In this document: positions 1 to 7,924 of the stretch, one piece after another
Layout of the letters: each line of letters begins with the position of its first letter
Numbering within the stretch: the first letter of the stretch is position 1
Assembly: GCF_947487915.1 (NCBI RefSeq)
Contig: NZ_CANKYH010000015.1
Coordinates: forward strand, 1-50,470
DNA from: an uncultured Serinicoccus sp.
Lineage (GTDB): Bacteria; Actinomycetota; Actinomycetes; Actinomycetales; Dermatophilaceae
Direction: 5' to 3'
DNA length: 50,470 bases
The notes under the pieces: model-generated
Told to the model about the DNA's origin: nothing
Database searches by the model: none
What the model saw: only the letters and a program-made list of their open reading frames with translations
Program-made: the position numbers and the translations under genes

Positions 1-46
1 CGCCGACCAGATCCCAGCCTCCACCCACATCCAGCAGGCCGCCTGA
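1..46 (+). pseudogene. 3' tail of IS3-family OrfA (runs off the window)
   Basis: Reading from base 2, a short frame encodes ADQIPASTHIQQAA and stops with TGA at 44-46. It lies just upstream of an IS3-family OrfB, where OrfA is expected, so I infer it is the OrfA end. The rest lies outside the window. Fourteen residues are too few to prove this. Confidence 0.4.
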
Positions 47-101
47 GACGCCGGCCTTGACATAGGAGCATCGGGGAACTCGACCCCCGCAACCGCTGAT
101 C

Positions 102-747
102 ATGGGGTTCATCGACACCATGAAGGCTCAGGGCCACGCGGTCGAGTCGATCTGTCGGGTGCTGCGCGAGCAGGGCTGCCAGGTCGCCGCGCGGACCTAC
201 CGCAGCTGGAGGCAGCCCGGCCGCGTGGTCGCGGCACGGACGCTCTCCGACGCTCACGTCGTCGCCGCCGTGCGGCAGGTCGCCTGGACCACCGACCGGC
301 ACGGGCGACGCAAGCTGACCCCGGAGGGCCTCTACGGGCGGCGGAAGATGACCGCCTACCTGCGCCGCACCGACCTGCCCGAGGCCAGCGCGGGGTCGGT
401 GGACCGGGCGATGAGCACGCTGGACCTGGTCGGGGTGCGCCGCGACAAGGGCACCCGGACCACGATCCCGGCCAAGGACGGCATCCGCGCCGCTGACCTG
501 CTCGACCGCGACTTCACCGCCTGCGCGCCGAACCGGGTCTGGGTCACCGACTTCACGTACGTGCGGACGTGGGCCGGGTTCACCTACGTCGCGTTCATCC
601 TCGACGTCTACGCCCAGCGGATCGTGGCCTGGCACGCCGCGACGACCAAGCACACCGACCTGGTGATGATCCCGCTGCGGATGGCGCTGTGGCAGCGCGA
701 CCGCGAGGGCCACCCCACCCCCGCCGGTGAGCTGATCCATCACTCAG
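102..747 (+). pseudogene. IS3-family transposase OrfB, 5' part (interrupted by RIT element)
   Basis: This is the N-terminal two thirds of a DDE transposase. It has the HTH_21-like region (LYGRRKMTAYLRR, near residue 85) and the start of the rve integrase core, where NRVWVTDFTYVRTW (near residue 145) carries the first catalytic Asp. The frame reaches LIHHS at 747 and is then broken by inserted DNA; reading on gives a chimeric tail ending at 800. The missing part resumes at 4206 with DAGSQYTSLRL, and joining the two restores a normal OrfB of about 320 residues. The insertion therefore falls within the codons for the second catalytic Asp. Confidence 0.9.
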
Positions 748-830
748 ATTATGCCGAGGACTGGGTTAAGCCGAGGCCTGTGCGTCTGGCCTGCGTGTGA
801 GGGGGTGGCCGGCTGGTTCCTCGGCTTAAC
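748..830 (+). repeat. RIT left terminal inverted repeat (83 bp)
   Basis: This matches the reverse complement of 4093-4175, with differences only in a six-base block 12-17 bases from the tip; the inner 66 bases are identical. The arm carries its own nested dyad, with GTTAAGCCGAGG at the outer side and CCTCGGCTTAAC at its inner edge. Each end therefore has two inverted 12-mers about 40 bases apart, plausible recombinase binding sites. Confidence 0.9.
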
Positions 831-838
831 GACCTGGG

Positions 839-1878
839 CTACCGCAGGTCGTAGAGGGCTTGGAGCTTTTCCTGGGTGAGTGGCTGTGTGGGTGGGGTGC
901 TGATCGCGGGGGTGGCGGCGTCGACGGCCTGGCGCATCATGTCCAGGGTCGCGAACGCGTAGAACGCCGATGTCGTCGAGGCGCTCTCGTGGCCGAGCAG
1001 GCGCATGATGATCGGCAGCGGGATGCCTTGTTGGTAGAGGTCCATCGCCTTGGTCTTGCGCAGCATGTGGCAGTGGATGCTCGCCGGGACGGTGGGGCTG
1101 GTGGCTCGTGCGGTGCTCGCGGCTGTCTTCAGCACGGTGGCGACGGTGTCGACCGACAGGGCGGTCGGCTGCCCACGGTGGTTGCTGTAGAACACCGGCC
1201 TGCTGGCCGGGAGTCGGTCTTGGTCGGGGTGGAACTCGGCCAGGTAGACGCCCAGGTGCGCTGTCGTGACGTCGGCCAACGGCACGGTGCGGGTCTTGTT
1301 CCGCTTGCCGGTCAGCCTGACGTGGGCCGGCTTGTCCAAGCTCAGGTCGGCCAGGGTCAGGTCGGTGATCTCGCTGACGCGGGCGGCGGTCTCGTAGAGC
1401 AGGATCAGCAGCATCCGGTTCCGGCGCGACTTGACGGTCTTGCCGGTGAACGCGCCCAGCACGGCCCTGGTCTGATCACCGGTGAGGTACTCGACCGGCC
1501 TCCTGGGGCTGGCCGGGGCTCGCAGGGCTTGGGCGCCCTGGTGGAGCGCGACCAGGGTGATGTCCTCGGCCGCGCTGTAGGCCAGGAACGCCTTGACCGC
1601 GCTGAGCCGCAGCGCGGTCGTGTTCGGCGCGTAGCCCTTCTGCTCGCTCATCCAGGCCAGCCACGCCTTCAGGTGGGCCCGTTCGAGGTGGTCGAAGCTG
1701 ACGTCCTCACGGTCCACGCCTTCGACTCGCTCAGGTAGCCGATGAGGCACTCCAGGCTGATCCGGTAGGCCTGGACCGTCCTGGGTGAGAGCCGCCGGGC
1801 CCTGGGCATGTAGGCGTGCAGGTAGTCCCTGGCGAAGACCCAGAAGTTCGGGGCGTCGGTGTCCGGGTCGCGTCTCAT
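839..1878 (-). pseudogene. ritC: Third recombinase of the RIT element (RitC-like), apparent frameshift
   Basis: Translation should begin at ATG 1878, which overlaps the stop of the preceding recombinase (ATGA). The first frame encodes [15 protein letters not shown] and a SAM-like core-binding start up to IGYLSE near 1730. The rest ([16 protein letters not shown] onward) is in another frame and ends at 839. The C-terminal catalytic domain is intact, with Arg in [21 protein letters not shown] and Tyr in [11 protein letters not shown] single-base change near 1725-1740 explains the break, with no long homopolymer there. It is either a real mutation that disables the third subunit or a sequence error. 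The catalytic part alone could start at ATG 1750 and give 303 residues. Confidence 0.75.
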
Positions 1879-2831
1879 TCGAACCCCACCTCCGGCAGCA
1901 CCGAGGCGGCCGAGGAGACCGTGTCGGCGTAGGCGGTCATGAAGTCCGGGGAGGTGTGGACGTAGTAGTAGGTGGACTCGAAGGTCGCGTGTCCCATGTA
2001 GGCGGCCAGGTAGGGCAGCAGCGCGGCCACGTCCTTGCCCTGGGCCGCCCACCGCTCGATGTTGGCGTAGGCGAAGTGGTGCCTGAAGTCGTACGGGCGG
2101 GGAGCCTTCCCGCCGGGACGCCGGACCAGGGCGGCCTGGTCCCAGATCCGGTTGAAGATCACCCCGACCGCGGCAGGGCTGACCTGGGTTCCGACCGCGG
2201 AGATGAAGAACGTGGGCCGTGCCGGGAAGCGACGACGGGAGAGGTGGTCGCAGGCCCGCAGCACCTTCACGACGTCCTCGGTGACCGGGAGCCGGCGGCT
2301 GCGCTCACCCTTGGCCGAGACGATGTCGACGCGAGCGTGGGTCAGGTCGACGTCCTGGGTGGCCAGGGCACGGGCCTCCCCGGTCCTGATCCCGCAGCAG
2401 TGCATAAGCGTGAAGAACGCGACCGCCTGCCACGCCCACGGGGAGGCGGCGCGAAGGTGGGCCGCGGCGGTGAAGAACGCGTCGATCTCGGCCGTGCTGA
2501 GCAGGTAGGGGTGGGCCGGCACGAAGGGTGCCTTCCACCGTTCGGAGAGCACGTAGGCGTCGGTGTGGCCGTGAGCCTGCAGCCAGCGGCCGAAGTCGCG
2601 GATGTAGGACATCCAGGATGGGTAGGCCCCGCAGCGGGACAGCCGGTCGGTCACCCAGCCCTCGACGGTGACCTGGTCGAACGTGTCGAGGCCGCGCTCG
2701 GCGCACCAGGCGTCGAACTTCCGCAGGTACCAGACCCGGGAGGCGCCGTGGAAGCCCATGGCCTCCTTGAACGCCAGATACTCATCCAGCTGTGCGGCGA
2801 AGACGCTGGTGAAGCCGTGACCGGTGCTCAT
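1875..2831 (-). CDS. ritB: Second recombinase of the RIT element (RitB-like)
   Basis: This is a tyrosine site-specific recombinase of about 318 residues, starting at ATG 2831 ([11 protein letters not shown]). That start overlaps the stop of the upstream recombinase by ATGA, and its own stop overlaps the next start in the same way. It has an N-terminal core-binding region and a C-terminal catalytic domain: Arg in [26 protein letters not shown] as the HxxR box, MGHATFEST, and Tyr in the [11 protein letters not shown] region. Translational coupling of the trio suggests the proteins are made in fixed ratio and act as a complex. It is not a stand-alone phage integrase, given its two recombinase neighbours and the terminal repeats. 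Confidence 0.85.
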   Translation of the reverse strand: MSTGHGFTSVFAAQLDEYLAFKEAMGFHGASRVWYLRKFDAWCAERGLDTFDQVTVEGWVTDRLSRCGAYPSWMSYIRDFGRWLQAHGHTDAYVLSERWKAPFVPAHPYLLSTAEIDAFFTAAAHLRAASPWAWQAVAFFTLMHCCGIRTGEARALATQDVDLTHARVDIVSAKGERSRRLPVTEDVVKVLRACDHLSRRRFPARPTFFISAVGTQVSPAAVGVIFNRIWDQAALVRRPGGKAPRPYDFRHHFAYANIERWAAQGKDVAALLPYLAAYMGHATFESTYYYVHTSPDFMTAYADTVSSAASVLPEVGFE

Positions 2832-4033
2832 GATCGTCCACCGACGGGCACGGGCAGCACGCACTCGAGCAGGCGGTCGGCATCCAGGCTCAGGTAGGTG
2901 CTCGTCGACTCCTGGCTGGCATGGCCCAGCACCGCCGAGATCGTAGGCAGGGGGACGCTGGCGGCTAGCAGCTTGGAGGCGGCGTTGTGCCGCAGGAACG
3001 AGGTCCCGGCCTTGACCTGGGCGAGGCCAGCCGTGCGGAACGTCTGTGCGATCACCCGGTAGATCGAGGCATGATCGGCCAGCCCGGTGTACGGGGCCAC
3101 CGACCGCAGGAACACGTGATCGTCGCCCGAGGCGGGTCGTTCGTCAAGGACGTAGTCCGCCAGCCTGGCCAGCACCAGAGCTGCTAACGGCACGGTCAGG
3201 GGGTTCTTCGTCTTCTGCTGCACGATCCCCACCGTCGCGCCGCGCCAGTCGATGTCGCTCAGCCGCAGGGCGACGATGTCGCAGGCACGCAACCCTGTAG
3301 TCAGCGCCAGCAACGTCAGCGCGCCGTCCCGGGCGGACACCGCCGGGCCGGTGCACGCCTGCACGACGTGCTGGGTGTCGGCGTCGTCGAGGACGGCAAG
3401 GATCCGGTGGGAGCGCCTCACGCCGGCCAGGCCTACCGCGTCCACCAGGTCGGTGCGCCCGGTGAACTTCAGGAACGGGCGGAAGTTCGACACCACCCAG
3501 AACAAGGATGACCTCGCCCACCGCTCGGTCAGCGACTCCAGGAACGCCAGCACGCTGGCCCCGTCGGCACCGTCCAGGCCGGTGACCCCCTGGTCCTCCA
3601 GGAACACCAGGTAGGCGCGGGCGATGCGCCCGTACGCCGCGCGCGTGGCCGGGGCCAATCCCCGATCGGCCATGTCCTGCTCCCACGAGGCATCGAGTGC
3701 CACGAACTGCTCCGAGGCTGGTCGAGGCCCCCCACCACCGCGCTTCCGCGTCGCCAGGTCGAACCGTCCGGTCAGGACGTAGGTGTCGAGCAGGGCGACC
3801 AGTCGGTTGTAGTCCAACCGGCGCTGAGCGCTGAACCGCCCGGTCCGGGGACTGACCGTCAGCCTCGCGAACGCGGCCCCCAGCGCAGGGGTGTACACGC
3901 CGCCGCGCGCCGCGACGAACCCGGTCAGTGCCCTGATCGTCTTCTCGTACTGGCCGACCGTCGACTCCTGGTAGCCAGCCGTGCGCAGCCCGTCCAGGAC
4001 CACCGCGCCGAGCTCCTCCACCGTCGCACCCAT
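2828..4033 (-). CDS. ritA: First recombinase of the RIT element (RitA-like)
   Basis: This tyrosine recombinase of 401 residues is the first gene of the trio. Its start, ATG 4033, lies about 60 bases inside the right inverted repeat, so its promoter should lie in or near the repeat. The N-terminal half is helical (residues about 1-200). The catalytic half shows Arg in LTTGLRACDI, SFLRHNAASKLL, LGHASQEST and Tyr in STYLSLD. In the usual H-x-x-R-H box the first His is not seen here (SFLRH), a variation that also occurs in other recombinases. GGAAGGAGACGG-like sequence just upstream serves as ribosome binding site. Confidence 0.87.
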   Translation of the reverse strand: MGATVEELGAVVLDGLRTAGYQESTVGQYEKTIRALTGFVAARGGVYTPALGAAFARLTVSPRTGRFSAQRRLDYNRLVALLDTYVLTGRFDLATRKRGGGGPRPASEQFVALDASWEQDMADRGLAPATRAAYGRIARAYLVFLEDQGVTGLDGADGASVLAFLESLTERWARSSLFWVVSNFRPFLKFTGRTDLVDAVGLAGVRRSHRILAVLDDADTQHVVQACTGPAVSARDGALTLLALTTGLRACDIVALRLSDIDWRGATVGIVQQKTKNPLTVPLAALVLARLADYVLDERPASGDDHVFLRSVAPYTGLADHASIYRVIAQTFRTAGLAQVKAGTSFLRHNAASKLLAASVPLPTISAVLGHASQESTSTYLSLDADRLLECVLPVPVGGRS

Positions 4034-4092
4034 GACCGTCTCCTTCCGCTGGTTGCACGAACACAGCGGACGCTAGCCACGGACCCCCGGCC

Positions 4093-4175
4093 GTTAAGCC
4101 GAGGAACCAGCCGGCCACCCCCTCACACGCAGGCCAGACGCACAGGCCTCGGCTTAACGCACTGCTCGGCATAAT
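4093..4175 (-). repeat. RIT right terminal inverted repeat (83 bp)
   Basis: This is the partner of 748-830. It ends in CTCGGCATAAT at 4165-4175 and carries the same internal pair CCTCGGCTTAAC / GTTAAGCCGAGG. The match extends five more bases if CTCAG at 743-747 is paired with CTGAG at 4176-4180. Confidence 0.9.
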
Positions 4176-4205
4176 CTGAGTTCAGCGGAATTCCGCTGAA
4201 CTCAG
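4176..4205. repeat. Perfect 30-bp palindrome at the right RIT junction
   Basis: The two 15-base halves, meeting at the central AATT, are exact reverse complements. The left arm begins CTGAG and the right arm ends CTCAG, the same five bases found at the left junction. It lies between the RIT right repeat and the resumed IS3 frame, so it came in with the insertion or was made by it. Confidence 0.85.
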
Positions 4206-4528
4206 ACGCGGGGTCGCAATATACGAGTCTGAGGCTGACCGAGCACCTCGCGCTGGAGGAGATCCGGCCCTCCATCGGATCCGTCGGCGACGCGTACGAC
4301 AACGCGCTGATGGAGACGGTCAACGGCCTCTACAAGGCCGAGTGCATCCGCACCACGGTCTTCCACGACGGGCCCTACAAGAGCATCGCCGACGTCGAGT
4401 ACGCCACCGCCGGCTGGGTCGACTGGTACAACACCCGCCGGCTCCACAGCTCGCTGGGCAACGTCCCACCCACGGAGTACGAGCAAGCCCACTACGCTGC
4501 TCTCAACCGAGAGCCGCACCCCGTATAG
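4206..4528 (+). pseudogene. IS3-family transposase OrfB, 3' part
   Basis: The OrfB frame resumes here directly after CTCAG, with DAGSQYTSLRLTEHL, then VGDAYDNALMETVNG, which holds the catalytic Glu, and WYNTRRLHSSLG near the C-terminus, ending HPV at 4528. It completes the DDE core begun at 102-747. The probable right end of the IS3 lies near 4553, where merA-like sequence begins abruptly. Confidence 0.9.
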
Positions 4529-4554
4529 GACCGGCAGAGAACCTGGGGCGGTTC

Positions 4555-5321
4555 ATGAGCTCTCCGGCGCCGTAAGGTGCGGCGTGCACACCCAGGACCT
4601 TGCGGGTCTGGGCGTCGATGACGAGTTTGAGGACCCCCCGAGTGTCCTCGCTGACCAGTGCGCGCGGAATGTCCTGTGCACCCAGGATTCGGCAAGTCGC
4701 AGTCGTGGCCGAGCTCGAGGGCGCGGGCTTCGGTCAGTCCGGCGCTGGCCATCTGCGGAGTGGTGAAGGTGACCCCCGGCAGGCCGCGCGGTAGTCCACC
4801 GTGGAGGGCTCACCCAGCGCACCGGCCGCGGCAACTCGGCCAGTCTTCGCGGCGACGTAAACGTACTGCGGCGCACCGGAGACATCCCCGGCCGCGTGCA
4901 CGCGGTGGTTGGTCGTGCGCAGGTTCTCATCCACGAGGATGAATCCGCGTGCGTCGGTGCCGATCCCGGCGGCCTCCAGCCCCAGACCGCTGGTGCTGGC
5001 GCGGCGGCCGGTGGCGATCAACAACCGCTGGCCATGGACTTGAACGCCGCTGTCGGTGGTGACGATGACCCCTCCGGCGTGAGGCGCTACTTCCCGCCCG
5101 CATTCCTCGAGCACCGTGATGCCCTCCTCCTGGAAGGCGGTGCGGAGCACGTCAGCGACCTCGGGTTCGGCGTAGGGGGCCACTCGGCCCACGAGGGTGA
5201 CGTCGACGCCCAGGTGTGCCCAGAGCTGGGCCTGCTCCAAGCCGACGTACCCACCACCGAGCACGACCATGGAGGTGGTGGGCAGGTCCTGTTGCTCCAT
5301 GGCGGTGGTCGAGGTCAGGTC
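4555..5321 (-). pseudogene. merA: Decayed mercuric reductase (merA) fragment
   Basis: Three minus-strand frames, read in turn, give the middle and part of the C-terminal domain of a flavin disulphide oxidoreductase. They show LTSTTAM, the NAD-binding MVVLGGGYVGLEQAQLW, ATGRRAST, HAAGDVSG, then MASAGLTEARALELGHDC, IPRALVSEDTRG and RKVLGVHAAPYGAGELM. The LTSTTAM stretch and the dimerisation-domain wording are typical of MerA, which reduces Hg(II) to Hg(0) with NADPH. At least two frameshifts (near 4790 and 4700) break it. The N-terminal FAD and CxxxxC region is missing before 5321, and the end is cut by the IS3 at about 4554. It is not functional. Confidence 0.8.
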
Positions 5322-5430
5322 GGCCGGCTACGTAGATTTGGACTTGCAGCGATGATCGGTATTGGTCGATGCTAGCGTCCATGCGGGATGAACGGCAACG
5401 AGGCAAGACCGAGGCCCAGGGAGGGCAGCT

Positions 5431-6054
5431 GTGCTGATGAACCGGATCGAGACGATGCTCGTCGACAGCCCACCCCGGGCGTGGCTGCAGCGTTCGTACG
5501 AACTGCCGCTGTTGGAGCGTCTGGGCGCCCGGATCGCCGGCCTGCGCGTGGTCGAGATCGGTTGTGGGCGCGGCGCCGGTGCCGAGCTGCTGCTGCAGCG
5601 GTGGGGCGCCGCGCACGTCACAGCGGTGGATCTGGACCCGGTGATGGTCCAGCGTGCCCGGCGGCGCTTGGCGCGGTTCGGGTCGCGGGTCGATGTGCGC
5701 GTCGGTGACGCACGCGCGCTGCCGGTCGCCGACGCGGCGGTGGATGCCGTCGTGGACTTCGCGGTGGTCCACCACGTCCCGGTCTGGCGCGAGGCGGTGG
5801 CCGAGGCGGTGCGGGTGCTGCGCCCGGGCGGGCAGCTTGTGTTTGAAGAGGTCACCCGCCACGCGTTGCAGCGCTGGTCCTACCGCACGTTCCTCGAGCA
5901 CCCGAAGGTCGACCGGTTCAGCGCCGAGGAGTTCGTCGAGGCGCTGGGGGAGCTGGGTCTGTCGCTGCCGGTCCCTGCTGTGACGCGGTTCTTCGGTGAC
6001 TTCGTCCTCGGCGTCGCCGTCAAGCCGGCGGCCGCGAGCCCAGGTCCGCTGTGA
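5431..6054 (+). CDS. Class I SAM-dependent methyltransferase
   Basis: The protein is about 207 residues. The Rossmann SAM-binding motif VVEIGCGRGAGAELLL lies at residues 40-55, followed by AVDLDPVMVQRARRR (motif post I), VGDARALPVADAAVDAV (motif II) and LRPGGQLVFEEV (motif III), an order like that of UbiE/COQ5-type enzymes. Start GTG 5431 (alternative ATG 5437) follows GGGAGGGCAG. The C-terminal half has no recognisable substrate domain, so the substrate is unknown. Its TGA overlaps the next small frame, and it leads into the cassette with a second methyltransferase-like gene, which suggests co-transcription. Confidence 0.85.
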   Translation: MLMNRIETMLVDSPPRAWLQRSYELPLLERLGARIAGLRVVEIGCGRGAGAELLLQRWGAAHVTAVDLDPVMVQRARRRLARFGSRVDVRVGDARALPVADAAVDAVVDFAVVHHVPVWREAVAEAVRVLRPGGQLVFEEVTRHALQRWSYRTFLEHPKVDRFSAEEFVEALGELGLSLPVPAVTRFFGDFVLGVAVKPAAASPGPL

Positions 6055-6149
6055 GCGGCCATACGATCCTCGGTCTGGCGCTGTTCGTCGTGTGGGCCTT
6101 GCTCGCCGGGGGTGGGTCGCATGGCCGTCCAGCGGCGGCGCACCGGTGA
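6051..6149 (+). CDS. Possible 32-residue hydrophobic peptide
   Basis: A GTG start overlaps the methyltransferase stop (GTGA). The frame encodes one hydrophobic stretch, ILGLALFVVWALLAGGG, then a short basic tail, and overlaps the next gene's start. It could be a small membrane peptide, a translational coupler or chance. No ribosome binding site of its own is evident. Confidence 0.3.
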   Translation: MSGHTILGLALFVVWALLAGGGSHGRPAAAHR

Positions 6150-6678
6150 CAGCGGATTCCGCTTCGCGGCCGCCGCGCGCGGCACCCGGCAGTGGTGGGC
6201 CAATCGCATCAGCGGTGCGGGTTCTCTCCTGGTCGGCGTCGCCGCACCGGTCGCAGACCTACTCGGGCTCGACCCGGTGGTGTCACCGCTGAGCTCGCCG
6301 GCCCTGCGCACTGCAGCGGCCGTGGTGGCCGCGTCAGGCATCTTCTGCACCTACGCTGCGCAGCTGGCCATGGGCACCGCCTGGCGCATCGGTGTCGACC
6401 CGACAGAACGCACCGAGCTGGTCACCTCCGGGCCTTTCGCGTTCGTCCGCAACCCGATCTTCACCACCGCTCTTATCACCTTCACCGGGCTCGCGTTGGC
6501 CTCCCCGAGCCTTGTTGCCTTGGCGGGCCTGGTCCTGGTCTATGCGGGCATCCAGATGCAGGTCCGCGCCGTCGAGGAGCCGCACCTGCTGGCCACGCAC
6601 GGGCGGGCCTATGCCGACTATGCCGCCCGCGTGGGGCGGTTCGTCCCCGGGATTGGACGCCTGCGTCCGACTTCTTGA
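6121..6678 (+). CDS. Isoprenylcysteine carboxyl methyltransferase-like membrane protein
   Basis: This integral membrane protein of about 185 residues has about four hydrophobic segments. It carries the C-terminal pattern of the ICMT/PEMT family: LVTSGPFAFVRNPIF, in which the RNP box contacts SAM, then a conserved EEP (residues AVEEPHLLATHG) and YADYAARVGRFVPG. In the family these enzymes methylate prenylcysteine or lipid substrates; bacterial members near metal genes have no agreed substrate. Start ATG 6121, or in-frame GTG 6112. It follows the SAM methyltransferase on the same strand and precedes the oppositely oriented cytochrome c operon, so 6679-6886 is a convergent intergenic stretch. 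Confidence 0.8.
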   Translation: MAVQRRRTGDSGFRFAAAARGTRQWWANRISGAGSLLVGVAAPVADLLGLDPVVSPLSSPALRTAAAVVAASGIFCTYAAQLAMGTAWRIGVDPTERTELVTSGPFAFVRNPIFTTALITFTGLALASPSLVALAGLVLVYAGIQMQVRAVEEPHLLATHGRAYADYAARVGRFVPGIGRLRPTS

Positions 6679-6886
6679 GTTCCAGGTAGCCACGCTTTAG
6701 GCCCTGGTGCCCCAGGGACATGACGTCGCTGGAGGCCAGCGATTGCGGGATGGCGTTTCAGGTCGGGTCCGTCTTGGCCACGGGCGTCGGTCACTTGACG
6801 GCCATGATCTTGCTGGTAGTGGTCGGAGTCGACGTTCTTGGGGTTGCTGGCGTTCATCAGCCGCATTCACGGTGTAGCGGAAGGCG

Positions 6887-7924
6887 TCACGTGCTCACCC
6901 CCGAGTAGCTGTGCAGGCCGGTGATGAGCAGGTTGACGACGGTGTAGTTCAGGATGATGCAGAGCATGCCGAGGAGTGCCACGTAGGTGGCGTGTCGTTT
7001 GGTCCAGCCGCTGGTGGCGCGGGAGTGCAGGTAGGCGGCGTAGACGACCCAGATGATGAAGGTCCAGATTTCCTTAGGGTCCCAGCCCCAGTAGCGGCCC
7101 CAGGCCACCTCGGCCCAGATCGCGCCGGTGATGAGGGTGAACGTCCAGAGCGGGAAGGCGAAGATGTGGATCCCGTAGGTCATCGTCTCCAGTTTGTCTG
7201 CCTGGGGCAGGCCGGCCAGCCAACCCCGGATGCGGTTTCTCTTCTCGGCTGAGTCGCGGAGCAGGAAGGCGACGCCGAGGGCGGCCCCGATGATGAACAG
7301 CGCCACGGACAGCGTGGCGAGGGTGACGTGGATGGACAGCCACATCGTGTTGTCCAGGGCGGGCATGAGTTGGGAGGCCTCGGTGTACCAGATCTTGCCA
7401 GCGCCAAGGACGGCCATGACTGGCAGCACGACGAAGGGACCGAGCCACAGCCGGTCGCGTTTCAGGCTCCACGTGGAGTAGACGATGAGGGCGAAGGATG
7501 CGGCGACGATCGCGAACTCGTACATGTTGCCCAGCGGCCAGCGTTGTACCGACAGGCCACGCAAGATCGTGCCGCCGACGACTCCGAAGGTCGCCAGCCA
7601 GGTGAGTTGGACCCCGATGATGCCCCAGCGGCGGGTGACCTCGGCGGGATGACTGACTGTTGGTGGCTCGACTGCGGCGGTGGTCGGCGTGGTCGAGTCC
7701 GTCAGTCCAGTGGCACAGTCGTCAACGACTGTGTCTGCTGGCTGCTCACCGTCGGCGCCAACACCCACGCGGACCTTCTCGCGGGCCTTGATTTTATCGT
7801 GGCGTTCCCTGGCGGTTCCGGTGACGGCCAGGTGTGCCGAGAAGGAGATGAGGGCCAGCGCGAGCACGGCCAGGCTGGCCCAGATGGCGATGTCGCTGGA
7901 CAGGGCCAGCTGTGGGTCGGTCAT
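6887..7924 (-). CDS. ccsB: Cytochrome c biogenesis protein CcsB (CcsA/ResC family)
   Basis: This multi-pass membrane protein of 345 residues is the haem-handling partner in system II cytochrome c maturation. It has about eight membrane segments. The haem-binding WWD-type motif appears as AWGRYWGWDPKEIWTFIIW (near residue 275), with flanking histidines in SIHVTLA and YLHSRAT. A hydrophilic insert of about 50 residues rich in Thr, Ala and Asp follows the first helix, as in other actinobacterial CcsB. The ATG at 7924 overlaps the resB stop by four bases, so translation is coupled. It is the last gene of the tlpA-like/ccdA/resB/ccsB operon. With ResB it is expected to export haem and attach it to apocytochromes outside the membrane. 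Confidence 0.93.
   Translation of the reverse strand: MTDPQLALSSDIAIWASLAVLALALISFSAHLAVTGTARERHDKIKAREKVRVGVGADGEQPADTVVDDCATGLTDSTTPTTAAVEPPTVSHPAEVTRRWGIIGVQLTWLATFGVVGGTILRGLSVQRWPLGNMYEFAIVAASFALIVYSTWSLKRDRLWLGPFVVLPVMAVLGAGKIWYTEASQLMPALDNTMWLSIHVTLATLSVALFIIGAALGVAFLLRDSAEKRNRIRGWLAGLPQADKLETMTYGIHIFAFPLWTFTLITGAIWAEVAWGRYWGWDPKEIWTFIIWVVYAAYLHSRATSGWTKRHATYVALLGMLCIILNYTVVNLLITGLHSYSGVST

Larger units (their letters stand above)
748..4200. mobile_element. RIT element (three tyrosine recombinases) inserted in IS3 orfB
   Basis: Three consecutive tyrosine recombinase genes (4033 to 839, minus strand) overlap by ATGA and lie between long inverted repeats (748-830 and 4093-4175). The element sits inside an IS3 transposase gene, and CTCAG occurs at both host junctions (743-747 and 4201-4205). 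The order of about 400, 320 and 345 codons with matching inverted ends fits the RIT (recombinase-in-trio) class. The boundaries are inferred from restoring the IS3 reading frame. If CTCAG is the target duplication, the right end carries about 25 bp of palindromic sequence absent from the left end. Confidence 0.85.

Noticed and set aside
860..1738. Long plus-strand frame opposite the third RIT recombinase
   Set aside because: It is a shadow frame of the minus-strand recombinase, rich in Gly, Arg and Val without domain signals.
1785..2897. 370-codon plus-strand frame across the second RIT recombinase
   Set aside because: The minus strand encodes a complete recombinase with catalytic residues; this frame is the usual high-GC complement.
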